Below are positions 46,055 through 56,437 of a DNA stretch of 56,437 bases, piece after piece. Below the pieces are notes generated by a model. That model was given only the letters and a program-made list of their open reading frames with translations. It was not told the DNA's origin and searched no databases. Position numbers and translations under genes: made by a program. The DNA is from Fusarium oxysporum f. sp. lycopersici 4287 (lineage: Eukaryota; Ascomycota; Sordariomycetes; Hypocreales; Nectriaceae): the NCBI RefSeq assembly GCF_000149955.1, contig NW_017264856.1, positions 12,040 to 68,476 on the forward strand, in the 5' to 3' direction. How positions within the stretch are numbered: the first letter of the stretch is position 1; the number at the start of each line of letters is the position of its first letter.

Positions 46055-46762
46055 ATGAAGTTTATAACTTTGTGCGCCTATGCGCTCGCATTCTTTTCCA
46101 CTGGAGTTCATTCCTACCCCGTGACCAGCGACAACCTGAACTGCCGCTCCGGTCCAGGCACGGCCTTTGCAATTAAGAAATCTTACAAAAAGGGCCAGGA
46201 CGTTACTATTACCTGCCAAACTCAGGGGGACAAAGTCGAGGGAAATTCCATCTGGGATAAGACGTCTGACGGCTGCTATGTTGCCGACAAATACGTCAAA
46301 ACCGGAAAGGACGGCTACGTCAAGGGCAAATGCACCAATGTCCCCAAGCCCCCCAAGAATAAGAAAATCCCAGGCCCTAGGGTCAACGACTATCCCTACA
46401 AGAACAGCTGCGGCCCAGCGGACAAATGGCTATACTTCAAGTGCCAATGCACCAGCTTCGTGGCATGGCGTGTCAATGAGCGCCTGGGTATTAAGTTCCA
46501 CAACAAGTACAAAGGGAAGGCATGGGGTAATGGTAATCAGTGGGATGAGGCTGCCAGAGCGAGTGGTGTGAGGGTTGATAACAAGCCTGTGCCTGGCTGT
46601 ATTGCTCAGACAAATGCCGGGAAATCCGGACATGTTGCTTGGGTTTCTGCTGTCGATGGGGATATGGTTTTTGTTGAAGAGTATAACTGGAACAATTACA
46701 GGGCTTATGGAACGCGCAAGGTCCACAAGAGCAAGTTTAATTACATTCATCTAAAGGTCTAA
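46055..46762 (+). CDS. Secreted SH3b-CHAP peptidoglycan hydrolase
   Basis: This intronless gene encodes a 235-aa secreted protein. A signal peptide (about 1-20) precedes an SH3-like module (21-93) very close to that of the lysozyme at 42255: CRSGPGTAFAIKKSYKKG, ITCQTQG, NSIWDKTSDGCYV, YVKTGKDGYVKGKC. A Pro/Lys linker (NVPKPPKNKKIPGP) leads to a CHAP domain. Its catalytic Cys is at 132 in KCQCTSFVAWRVN, the His at 193 in SGHVAWV, and the usual acidic/Asn pair is in VEEYNWNN (about 208-211). CHAP enzymes are amidases or endopeptidases of bacterial peptidoglycan cross-links. It lies 2.9 kb from the lysozyme gene, divergently. All key residues are present. Confidence 0.92.
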   Translation: MKFITLCAYALAFFSTGVHSYPVTSDNLNCRSGPGTAFAIKKSYKKGQDVTITCQTQGDKVEGNSIWDKTSDGCYVADKYVKTGKDGYVKGKCTNVPKPPKNKKIPGPRVNDYPYKNSCGPADKWLYFKCQCTSFVAWRVNERLGIKFHNKYKGKAWGNGNQWDEAARASGVRVDNKPVPGCIAQTNAGKSGHVAWVSAVDGDMVFVEEYNWNNYRAYGTRKVHKSKFNYIHLKV

Positions 46763-48544
46763 GGCTTCTGGTTGATGGCTTCAGCAATGAAGAGAGATAT
46801 GGGGTTGGGAGAAGTGAAATTGGGATGTCAGGAATTCCAAGGTCGACAATATTATTCTAAGACAGATGTATAGTTTGAAAATGTATTGCAACATTTAATC
46901 AAAGGGTAGTTAAAGATTGAAGTGAACCTGTGGTAGTGATCTAGTGAACTCTTTAGATATAAGAATAGGTATAAAGGATTATATAAATCTGCAGGCACTA
47001 GATTAAAAAAGTGGCATTTATGACTAAATTTAAAATATTTATGTATCTAGTAATACCTTTTAGCCTTATTAATATATTAGTAATATTCTAGGAAATAATT
47101 AATAATATAGTTTAATAATATCTTAATATCTTTATAATATATTATTTTAATAATATTTTAATCTTCTTAAAGAATAAAAAGAAATACTAAGTATATATTT
47201 ATAAGGTTTTAAAAATATTATAACTTAAATTATTTTGCTAGCTATAATATATCTTTATAAGGGTATTTTTAGAATAAATATTAACATTTTAAAGAATAAT
47301 CCTAACTCGAGATGGTTTGTTTTAATGGCAGGAGTCTTGGTTAGCATGACTAGGGGTATTTGGTTTCTCCTCTCTCGTAATCTGGTACCCAACCCCACAT
47401 CTTGACTTTACTCCCCTATCTAACATATCTGAGGCTGATGAGAAGGTCTCGAGACACAGGTCTGGCCGCCTCTAAGATACTAAAAAGGAGGTTAATACTT
47501 GTTGTCTTTTTGTTACTCCTTCTATCTGCTTTAGTAAGCTCCACAGTCCATACTAGCTATCAAGCTGAAAATTAAATTAGAATTATTAACATTTCTTAAT
47601 ATGGGCTGTTTTTAATAGATATCTGTTAGTTAAATATTAACGTCCTCCTTAAAATATTTTTAATAAACTCAGAAGGATTTTATCTCATCGTCAAGGGTTG
47701 CTAATAGTTTTCGACTCTTAACTATAGTATCTGCCTCCCGTGTTTTCCAAGCTTTATATTTGCAAACCTACTTACTTATATCAGCAGTTTCTTAAAGAAC
47801 TGCACTTAAATAAGTATTTTTATTATCGGTTCGAGCCCTCAATTTCTTACATGGTGTAACAGCAGACTGCAGAACTATAAAGGTCTCCCTTACCGAGTAG
47901 GTATGCACGCTTAGCTTTCTTCTCTTAGCTCTTAACTACTAAATTCTAAGCTTGGGTAAGTACTCCGGCTTAAAGCTTTCTTCCCTGGCCTTATGACTAT
48001 GCTTAGTGCTATAGTCTGTTCGCTTTTGTGTTATTAGTTGTTATCCTACTTCTATATGTAGCTAGGTGAATACTCTAAGATATTGCCAGACGGGAAGTTG
48101 GCTGATAAGCTTGTATCCGGCATTTTAATTACTGATTAGTAGTATATAAAGGAGAATTTAGTATGGGAAAGAGGTGGACTTCAAACTTCTGTAGTAAATG
48201 GACTGTTGTACTGTTAATATTTCCAAAGTTGACGCCTCTTTTCTCAGGCCCGATTAGGGCAGAATTAGATAGATATACTGACTTGATTTGGAGTTCCATG
48301 TCCATTCAAGCCGTGTTGGCTCGGACTTTCGGATTGACAAAGCCATATATGGATGCCACCTGCTGCATGCGCGCATAGAAACCTTCCCTTTTCTTTAGAA
48401 GATGTATAAGAGGAATATTCTAGGTAGCCACTGCAACCAGAGCCCATCTTGGAGCGCCTACTAGCCTCTAACAGCAGTGAGATTTATTCCAAATACCTTA
48501 CTACCTTCTTGAACCATTTACTTTTATTTAGTATAACAAGGTCT
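46763..48544. other. AT-rich decayed region
   Basis: The stretch 46985-47290 is strongly AT-rich with stops in all frames, and decay continues patchily to about 48150. A GGTTCGAGCCC string near 47825 resembles a tRNA B box, but no cloverleaf could be built around it. A plus-strand frame at 48163-48378 shows no motif. Confidence 0.4.
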
Positions 48545-48549
48545 CTAAG

Positions 48550-48750
48550 TCTAAGCATGTCCACATACATGCGGTACTCAAGCGCACCCTTGGAGGCACG
48601 ATTGGCATCCTCAGTTTCCAACTCGTAGGAGATCTTGATGTCAAGATCACGCGTGTTCTTGGAGTTGGGTCGGACATCAAGGTTGAGAGCAATCTGCTCG
48701 CCCTGCTGGACGGTGAGAACATCCTCGAAGTAGAAGAGTCCTTGTCGATC
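48550..48750 (-). pseudogene. Fragment resembling the C-terminus of a protein arginine methyltransferase
   Basis: One minus-strand frame reads LFYFEDVLTVQQGEQIALNL then DVRPNSKNTRDLDIKISYEL and ALEYRM. This is close to the C-terminal beta-barrel of PRMT1-type enzymes (FY-DVLTV-EGE-I, PN-KN-RDLDI-I-Y, YKM). No methyltransferase core is found upstream, and the end of the normal protein is not preserved. A separate open stretch in another frame (48760-48941, MHKYSVLKRYNGGYVTIQV) is not part of the match. The fragment is too small to function. Confidence 0.5.
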
Positions 48751-48941
48751 TTTGGCTTCTTCCTGTCGTTCGAATAGCAGAAGTCACTGTAGCGACCACC
48801 GGTTTTAAATCGTCCTCCAGCGTCGTTACGAGCTCTTGCTCTTTTTTCGATCTTGGGTCCCTCGATATCTTCGATACCACTATGAACCTGAATGGTGACA
48901 TAGCCTCCGTTATAGCGCTTAAGGACTGAGTATTTATGCAC

Positions 48942-49537
48942 TATAGGAATTAAATTAGGAAATGTTTTATATTTTAGAGAGTGAATTTTAAGCTTACTTT
49001 TAGTAGAGTTTATGCCATAAGCCTCGGCAAGTTCGAGATCCTGTGCGTGGGGCGTCTTGCAAGTCGTTTCTTTACTATTAACGGATTTTCATCATGTAGG
49101 TTTGTCGAATTATTCCGCGAGTATCTAGTTATTTCTCGCGATGTCATGCTACGTTGTAGTTAACTGCATTCCAAGTTTCAACTAGTAAGAATGTGATGAC
49201 CATTTCCTGAAGCTAAGCTGCCATAAACCCTAAGCCCGGTAAATTATGCTTAATTTCAGTGATACAGAAGCCCCAAAGTTTAGCGGTATAAGTAGGAAGA
49301 CTCAAATGGGGCCTAGTACTAGAGGTCGTTTAAGGTCAACTTAGAACCATGTGAGATGGATTGTGAAGTGACTAGATTAATTCAATTATAGTATAAAAAC
49401 TAAAGATATATACATAATAGTAATCCACCTTTCCTTGCTATAAGATAAGTTAAGTGATTATCAAAAGAATAAAAGGCTTTAAGTAGTCAGAGTCCTGTCC
49501 CCAACCCTATGAAATATTGCTAGATTTCCGTCTATGG
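48942..49537. other. Intergenic region
   Basis: No gene-like frame is seen. The sequence is moderately AT-rich and forms the 3' flank of the secreted-protein gene. Confidence 0.4.
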
Positions 49538-50608
49538 CTATTTGCATGCTGCACAGGCCCATTCTCCAACAGGAGGCATGCCAGCAAGCCCAGTTGCAAA
49601 AGAAATGATGCTCTGGAGATTGTCATCGCAGAAGGACCCGCAAATTCCCGCACTAGGACACGAGACAGTCCAATGGATCCTTGCCTGTGTAGATGCCTTA
49701 TCCCTCTTTCCATCAGGAAGCACACTTACTAACACAGTTCCAGTCACGGGGTACGTGTACTCCAGGTACTCAAACTCATAATCGGGTTCGCACATCCCCT
49801 CGTTTCGGCAACTGCCGCTGTATCGGCCCGTCTTGGTCACACTTGTCTTCGCAACCGCAGGTGCCACGGCTTCGATCAGAGTCTTTTTCATGCTAGGGAC
49901 ATTCTCACGCGCTGAGAAAAAGCAATCGTCGAATGTAATACTGCAGTCATTACCAATGCTGTAAGACGTTCCTTTGCACTGAAGACCCTCATCGTCCTCA
50001 TTAATGTGGCTGAAAGCAGCCTCGGGCGTCCAGTCTGCGACCTCAGAATTGGTGCCCTGCACGCGCACCTGGATCTCCTCTTTGGACATGCCATAGTCGG
50101 TTACCACTTGGAAGTCAGTGGCAGGCGCGGGTGGCGGGTTATCTGGCTGATGGAAGCAAATGTAGGCGCTGGTACAAGCTGTTCCATCCGGAAGGTCGAA
50201 AGCCGGCTTGCCATGCTCGGCCCAGCACTTGAATTCGTTTCCAAAGGTATGCTTTGCATCGCCTGCATAGCTCTTGGACTCTTCCCAGTCTTTGATAGCT
50301 GGATTGATTGCGACCTGGAAAGTGTCGCCGTTGGAGAATGTGGTGGCAACGCCACTTGATCTCCATGGGTACGAACCGTCCCAAGGCACGTTTGCAATCA
50401 TGTCTGGCTGTACCCATTTGGTGTCACCGCCACCTGGGTTGTAAGACCCAGCATAGTATGCCATCACATTTGACTTGGCAGTACCATCAGCTCCGACACC
50501 GCAGTCCACGAGCATCAGGTGCTCGTCCGGTCGGTAGTCTCGTGAATTGATGGTTGCGGCTCGAGAGCCTGAGAGTAGGAGGAAAATGATGGTTTTGATT
50601 GAAGTCAT
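49538..50608 (-). CDS. Secreted cysteine-containing protein of unknown function
   Basis: This is a single-exon 356-aa protein with a signal peptide of about 17 residues (IKTIIFLLLSGSRA). The mature part has 15 or so cysteines spread along its length (LVDCGVG, EFKCWAEHG, ACTSAYICF, GNDCSITFDDC, SGSCRNEGMCEPDYEF, SCPSAGICGSFC, WACAACK). It has no membrane helix, GPI signal or known catalytic motif. Such conserved secreted proteins occur widely in ascomycetes, but I know no function. The upstream region has TATATATA near 50735, and the frame is clean. It is intact and probably expressed outside the cell. Confidence 0.8.
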   Translation of the reverse strand: MTSIKTIIFLLLSGSRAATINSRDYRPDEHLMLVDCGVGADGTAKSNVMAYYAGSYNPGGGDTKWVQPDMIANVPWDGSYPWRSSGVATTFSNGDTFQVAINPAIKDWEESKSYAGDAKHTFGNEFKCWAEHGKPAFDLPDGTACTSAYICFHQPDNPPPAPATDFQVVTDYGMSKEEIQVRVQGTNSEVADWTPEAAFSHINEDDEGLQCKGTSYSIGNDCSITFDDCFFSARENVPSMKKTLIEAVAPAVAKTSVTKTGRYSGSCRNEGMCEPDYEFEYLEYTYPVTGTVLVSVLPDGKRDKASTQARIHWTVSCPSAGICGSFCDDNLQSIISFATGLAGMPPVGEWACAACK

Positions 50609-51606
50609 TGTTGTTCAAGTGAAGCCGGAGGCTCTCGCGTGACAAGATAGAGTATTAGATGCAAGAATTGCTTGAATTGTAAGTTGCAAGTGTGCTTGTT
50701 GAGAATACTTTTCTTCGACGACAACAACTCAGATATATATACTGTATTTGATATTCTGTTCAGCGTTGGTCCTCCCAATGGAGCCTGAACTCTGAAGTCC
50801 AATAACAAGCCAGAATCGTATTCTCTTGATGATGTAGCATGGGGGCCTTTGGCGTTGAACCTGGCTCTGCCCTGAAATTTTCCAGACTAGGGTTAGCGTT
50901 ACCAACTCCCGCTTACTTCTGCTCCACAGCCCCATTTACTTCATTTCCCTTCAGCATTGGTCTTCAGGGTATACCAGCGGTATCTTCTATCCGGCATATT
51001 CTTTGGTCCTGAAAGCCGAGAGTCTAACACTTAGCAATACCAAAGTGCCGTCAAGAGTGGGTCTGACACCTGAACCCCTGAACATATCTCGGCTTCGCCG
51101 TCTTCGCCGTCTTCTCCGAGCTTATGATTCGTCAGAAAGAGCCCGATGACAATACGAAGGCTGAAGCAGTTTAAGCTTATTTTAAGCAAAGGGTTTGTTA
51201 AGTTAGCGGTGCATAAGCTGGCGCGAGCTATTACACTTGTAACACTCATTGACATTATCCTGCAATTATCCAAGTAAACGCGGACACGCTGCTGCCGTCT
51301 CCGTTTTAGGCCGCACCGCCCATTCGGGCAAGGTGCGCCCGCCGCTCATCCACGCGACGTTGTCTCACGTGATTCTGTGTATATAAGACAGCCACCACCT
51401 TCGACACCATGAACATGTATCTTTGACTTCTAGTCCTTTTACTCTCCATCTGTTTGAACTAGCCACTTACGGGTGTGGGATGTATCAGATAATAGTCAGT
51501 TTACAGGTGCCGTAATGGAGTTTTCGCCCCTCAAATAGTATTGCCATCATAAATTGAAATAGTTATATCGAAAGCGTAATGAACTGAAAGGCATGAGATT
51601 TTGCCC
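50609..51606. other. Intergenic region
   Basis: About 1 kb holds the promoter of the secreted-protein gene and, from 51270, the 3' flank of the chimeric gene. Frames of 68-80 codons show no motif. Confidence 0.4.
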
Positions 51607-54427
51607 TTACTCGAATGGAGCACTATCTTTGTCGACCAACACATCAAAATTCACCATTTCCTCAAACCTATCAGCCATGATGTGTACTATTGCTTCGTAA
51701 GCCCAGCTAGAAATAGGGTCCAAGACAAAGGTCAAGAAAGCTTCTGCAGCTATAGTGTGATGCTGTCCACTCTGACCAATTCTCCAGAGTAGATCGTGAG
51801 CTTCCTCTACCGCAATGGCATCTTTCTTCAAAGCTATGGATCGAAACGCCTTGGCGATGTCGCGGAAGACCAGATAGCTGATGTATGAGTTTTGCCAACA
51901 GCGCACACAGAGGTAGAAATAGTGTCGCCATAAGAGGTTTTGAATATCTTCCAACAACGCTACGCTAAGCGTAAATAGACCTAATCCAGTATACGGATGC
52001 GATTGTATCGAAATGATACTGGTAGTGGAAGATAAGCTTCTTCGACCCCTCAAATTTGCCCAAACGATAGATAAGTGCAGGCCACCAGATTGCGAGACTG
52101 CGTACAGACTGAACCGCTCAGAAAGCGGCGTATCAGCAACTTGAGTTAAGAGGTTGATTTGAAGAGAATATGTTGAGGTAGAATACACACTCAACTGACA
52201 ACAATAGCAAACGCATGATCAGGGGGATAGGAGCCAATATCCGAAAGCTGACACAGAAGCCCCTCTTGAGCTAATGTACTGAACTCACTGTCCAAATTAA
52301 CCTCTTCAGCGTTTTCAGGTAAGCTAGCGGTGGAAAGAACGTCTGTAAATTTAATGGTTTCATCATCTCCGGATGTGAAAATTTGATTCAAAATTCTCTG
52401 AAACGCCTCCTGGGTAGGGATGCGGTAGCATACTCGATTGCCGTATTCCTTGGGGCCAGCAACATACCGAATCCGTGCAAACGGATTCTCGAAAGTCTTC
52501 GAGAGCTTGCGGAGCCGATTTATTGAAGGGGTATTTTGGTCCAAAGATGCCAAAGCTAAGAAGCGCATCAGTAGAAATTGGAGATCAACCTCATAGGTCA
52601 CAAAATGACCTAGGTATCCTGGACAGAGACTGTCCCATCTCCATAGCCTGTAAGTATTCTCCCCAAATTTTCCAAAACTCCCTGAAATCAAAACCTTCCT
52701 TCGCCAACACGCGCAAGTGTGTGCCATAGCCTCAACGAGGTCCACAGACACTGGTAATGACCCTGAACGAGACATGAAGCCATTCAAACCAGTCCGCAGA
52801 ATCAGTTCAAAAGCCGTGACTTGCTGTGAGAAGCTTCGCAATTTATCACGCCAAGATGTGTACGACAAGCCGGGAGTATGAGGGTCCGTCCCCAAGGCAA
52901 TTATCTCCCGGACAAATAATGGCAAAGAATCATGTCTTTCCGTGCTTGCCAAGAGCTCGCGGAGAACCTCTGTCGCCACAGAAGAGGAGTCTGTTGACTT
53001 GAGCGACGATATGACTAAACCGTCAAAATCACAAAATCGTCTTGTCAGTAAAGATATAAAGTGCGGGCGAGGAAACAACGCTGGACGATCGTCTCCCAGA
53101 ATGCCTTTGTTGTATAGACTCTGGACGAATGGCAGCAAGTCGTTAACGACCTGAGTGCCTCCAGGGCGTTGGAAAAAGTACCATAAGTCACAGACAATAT
53201 AGTTGTACAGCAGTGTCAGTCCAAACTTTCTGTGAAAGATTATTGCGACACAGAGCCGGCTTTTCAATAATCGTACATACGTATCGGCTGACAGGTTGTG
53301 CCTGAAGTTGAGGATTCGTTGGCCTGCCTCCGTCTCCACAAGAAAATCATGGGCCGAACGATGTATGAACGACACGTCCTGAATATAAAACCAGAAGTCT
53401 TCCGGAAATTCTGCTTTATCCAAGTGGTACCAGCGGTGTCTTCTAACTTGCAATAGTCCGGCACATCGAGCTTCGATGTTGTGCTTCGTGGTTTCAACCA
53501 GTGACGTTATTTCCGGACAGTATACTTCGTCGGCTTGGTGTATTAGAATCTGATGAACATCGGATGCCTCTGCTAGGGCAATGTCGACCAAGAGAAGATT
53601 TTCGAGGTCCACTCCCTCTATGTTTTCCACCCGGCGATCTTCAGCGAGGGCTGTCTCCTCAACGCTATAGTCGCCAAAGTAGCAGGGCATGTTATATCTA
53701 TCATGAACTCAGCCTGTGCAAAAGAAATGCTCACTCGGCAACAAACCCTGGGTTGCTAAGCCCTTCATCACCTGCTAGCTTTTCGAGCTTGTTTATTTTT
53801 CCAATGAGAGTGGCTGCTGCAGCCCCATAATATCGGTTTTGGAGTTGTCGAACCTGACCTGCAGCAAGGCTCGCCTCCTGTTCCCTTTCCAAGTATGGCT
53901 GAGCATTATCGACCGCCCACCTCTGGAATGAAACATTGCTAGGGCGACCATCAGGGTCAGTTTTCCATTGGGTCATGGCATCATCTCTGCTTTTGGTTCG
54001 TTCAGCCTCGCGCTTTGTTGACTGCTCTATGGCCTGCTGGATTTCAACCTGCTGATCTGGGGTAATGTGCTTCACTAGGACGGAATTCAGGTAGCTATGA
54101 CTATTAGCTGGCCTTTCTTTTTCTTCTTCGGTCACTAGATTGGCTGCATACTTACACCTTCAGAGAATTATAGTAGCTGAGTTCTGCCTGAGGCATGAAG
54201 AGGGGCGAATCATCGCGTTGCAGCGAGTCAGCAAACGTAGACATGTTACCGTTCGTAACGGCATCCGGGATTGGTCTACCTCCACGGATTCCATGTTCAG
54301 TTGGAGGGCAAACGTAGATGTAGTCTAGACCCGCTTGGAGGCCACCAGGGCCAGCCAGATACTCCTTGACCAATGCTCCATACGCTCTCCAGATGAGAGT
54401 ATCTGCATCAGGAATATCTTGAGACAT
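51607..54427 (-). CDS. Chimeric gene: YNMPC-family N-terminus joined to NLR/STAND C-terminal part
   Basis: The best model has exons 54427-54156, 54100-53735, 53697-52196 and 51607-52139, giving 890 aa in one frame. Residues 1 to about 230 match the start of a conserved ascomycete family: DADTLIWRAYGALVKEYLAG, SPLFMPQAELSYYNSLK, a helical Gln/Arg-rich part, and GFVAEYNMPC. From about residue 245 the sequence changes to the region that follows the NACHT domain in fungal STAND proteins: LLLVDIALAEAS, NIEARCAGLLQVR, VSFIHRSAHDFLVETEAGQR. No P-loop NTPase is present. The third intron is only 37 nt, so the gene may instead be two: 54427-53731 and 53690-51607. The C-terminal exon relies on a GTTGAG donor. 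Role unknown; a product of rearrangement is likely. Confidence 0.6.
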
Positions 54428-55092
54428 GTCCGCTAATGTTTTCCTATCTCAAAGAAGAGTGCCAGGATTCTGTCTATGAATGGACGGGTCACGTTTGTCC
54501 TCCAGGGCATAGAGGGGGTTTAAATGCTGAAATTGTTTCAAGAATCCCATTCAAGATTCCGTCTTCGAAACAACCACCTCATCACTATCATGTCACACTT
54601 TTTAAAGAGCATTTCTACGAACAATTCTCTCATTCACATGATAGAGTTTGTCCATCTCTCTATATCCTCTAGGCGCTTCTTCATATCATGTAAAGTGACA
54701 ATTTGATCTTAACATGTGATGTCCTTATTATGAATCTCTGAAAATTGCGCAAGCCCCTGAAAACTAGAAATATGTTCCCCTAAACGTATTTTCAGCCACT
54801 TACTCAATCGTATGGTAATGCTTGAGCCAGATTACCTCCATGTAGCTAGATAGACTCCTTGCTTAATTCTTTTCTTTACTACTTTTTGTAATCTCCATTT
54901 AAATAATTTCCTTAATTATTACTATAAGTAAGAGTTAGGATAGCAGTTATTTACTTATTCTTGGTTTCCCAATAACTAGCCTAAGTGGGTCCTGTGTGAT
55001 TTACAGAGGAAGCAGTTAAAAGTTTTATCTTATGCTAAAATCACTAGTGCCGCCTTAAGTGGGGAAGTACTTCCAAATTAAGCTTTTTATAC
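54428..55092. other. AT-rich flank between chimeric gene and transposon relic
   Basis: No gene is seen. AT-rich sequence (54840-54990) leads into the transposon. The left terminal repeat of that element should lie here, but I could not fix it because its right end is outside the window. Confidence 0.35.
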
Positions 55093-56230
55093 CTAATTAT
55101 CCCTACCTTCTAAGTACTTATTTCCTCCCTCTAGCTTAATAAATTTTTTAATATAATAAGGGATTTATTTAATCCACGCCTAGATCTTGGCCTGCAGCAT
55201 CACCAACTAAGCTGCCTCCTACCTGCAAATAGCTTTACTTTTACTTTAAGGCGCACCTTCTTTTGTGGTTTCCCTCTTTAAATACGGCCAGGCTGCTTTG
55301 ATTGCATTTAAATCAGGGCTATTTCTATGCCAAAGAAGTCGCTATATGCCGGCGAGGTCAAAAACCTGCTGCTGTGCATGGTGGTTATATGCCGGTGCCT
55401 TATCTTCCTAAATAACTATGCCAGATCTCTCTTCTTTATATAACTATGCAAAAGGAAGTAATTTTAGAATTAGGCTCTTCTGCTGATATTGCTACTAGTT
55501 AATACCTCCCTTTCCTTCCTTTCTTATAAGTTTCCTGTTCTTCTTATTCCACTGCCATTCAAACTTCTTGCCCAGGAGATTTCTCAGACCTACTCTTCTT
55601 ATCCCTGTTATAAGTTCCTATTCCTCTTTCTTCTTTAGCTTGAGATTACAGTTAAGCTCCTCAAGGATAAGTACAGAATCTGCTTTTTCCTTCTTAGTCT
55701 CTGGAACCTAGCAATAACAAGGACCTTTCCTATCATAGGAAAAGGAGCCCCAAAATATGAACTCTATAGCCCCCTTTTAACGCTCTTAAATATAGCTGCA
55801 GAGAAAGCGCTCATCTGCTCTTCGCCAAATGCAATAGCTTCCTCGCCGATATAAGAGAATAACAGAAGTTTTATCTGACCAAATCACTGACTTCTAGTCC
55901 TCTAGGGTCCAGTCACGGTAGGCAATACATTAAGCGAGACAATCAGCTTTTATCGACTTTATTAAGCCTGGTTTCCTCGTTAGCTTTGTCTTCCGAAATC
56001 CTAAAGGGACTAGCATCTGATAGACAGCTAATACAGAGATTTCTATTCCTACTTGGCTAAGCTCGCCGGCGAGATCAGCATAGGTTTTTTCCCTTCTAAA
56101 GCGATCGCGCTATACCTTACTGATAACAAGCTCTTTGTTTACCTCCGTTGCCTTTATCGGCCGCCCTAATCGAGGACGATCTTTAAGATATTTATCTTTA
56201 AGAATCAGTAGTTATATATTAGGGTTAAAC
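55093..56230 (-). mobile_element. Tc1/mariner transposase relic, RIP-damaged
   Basis: Minus-strand reading shows the layout of fungal Tc1/mariner transposases. A helix-turn-helix part (KDRPRLGRPIKATEVNKEL) is followed by VYQMLVPLGFRKTKLTRKPG, the first DDE block WSDKTSVILLYRRGSYCIW and the second EDKAPAYNHHAQQQVFDL. The third is LLWHRNSPDLNAIKAAW, then the family end EGGNKYLEG with a stop at 55093-55095. Many TAG and TAA codons interrupt it, at positions where Gln or Trp is expected. The third catalytic acid (normally E in NAIE) is K here, codon 55297-55299. The 5' end approaches 56230 in AT-rich sequence. The element is dead. Confidence 0.8.
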
Positions 56231-56437
56231 CTGTTATTAATTATATAAGCATATATTTAATTAACCTGTAATGGTTAGTTTCTAACTATAGATAAACTAA
56301 GCCGTGCTAGGTTTATTATTAGCAGATTGCATAAGGCATAATACTAAGCATTATTAAAGTATTATATCTCTTAATAGTAGATTTAATATATATTAGGCTT
56401 AATTAATATAAAGAAGTTTTATTAATAGCTAGTAAGA

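Noticed and set aside
47820..47840. tRNA B-box-like GGTTCGAGCCC
   Set aside because: No A box or cloverleaf stems could be matched at the right distance.
54800..55092. Left terminal inverted repeat of the mariner-like element
   Set aside because: The right end is outside the window, so no inverted pair can be shown. A miniature element of the mimp type was also looked for and not found.

Overview
The window looks like accessory DNA of a filamentous ascomycete, most likely a Fusarium-type Sordariomycete (inference). Genes carry short GT-AG introns, mostly 45-85 nt. There are Zn(II)2Cys6 regulators, a self-sufficient P450 of the CYP505/P450foxy type at its usual length, small cysteine-rich secreted proteins, and long AT-rich tracts. 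Relics of genes and of a transposon carry C-to-T and G-to-A type stop codons, as expected from repeat-induced point mutation (RIP). No rRNA, tRNA or CRISPR was found.

Layout. 1.2-15 kb is an intact block: a Zn(II)2Cys6 activator (+), an FAD monooxygenase of the salicylate-hydroxylase type (+), a nine-exon sugar-type MFS transporter (+) and the CYP505 P450-reductase fusion (-). A C-terminal relic of another regulator follows. This reads like a small uptake-and-oxidation cluster (inference). 16-31 kb is gene-poor. It holds an AT-rich island between 18-bp direct repeats, two small secreted cysteine-rich proteins (18.1-18.5 kb and 25.1-25.4 kb), one orphan 155-aa gene, a broken membrane-protein gene, and fragments of a 5'-nucleotidase-like protein and possibly a LINE.

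31-42 kb starts with an intact amino-acid permease and a beta-propeller-like protein. Next comes a decayed maltose-type locus: a regulator fragment, a GH13 alpha-glucosidase with a stop codon and a changed catalytic residue, and a divergently placed maltose permease with many lesions.

42-47 kb is the most striking part. Two secreted proteins share nearly the same N-terminal SH3-like module. One ends in a GH24 lysozyme domain, the other in a CHAP peptidase/amidase domain. Together they look like a fungal two-enzyme kit for attacking bacterial peptidoglycan. A broken gene for a third secreted protein lies between them.

48-56 kb holds a PRMT-like fragment, an intact 356-aa secreted protein, a gene that appears to be a fusion of a 'YNMPC' family protein with the C-terminal part of an NLR/STAND-type protein, and a RIP-damaged Tc1/mariner transposase running off the right edge.

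All exon structures were worked out by eye from splice sites and reading frame. Family names rest on recognised motifs, not on database searches.
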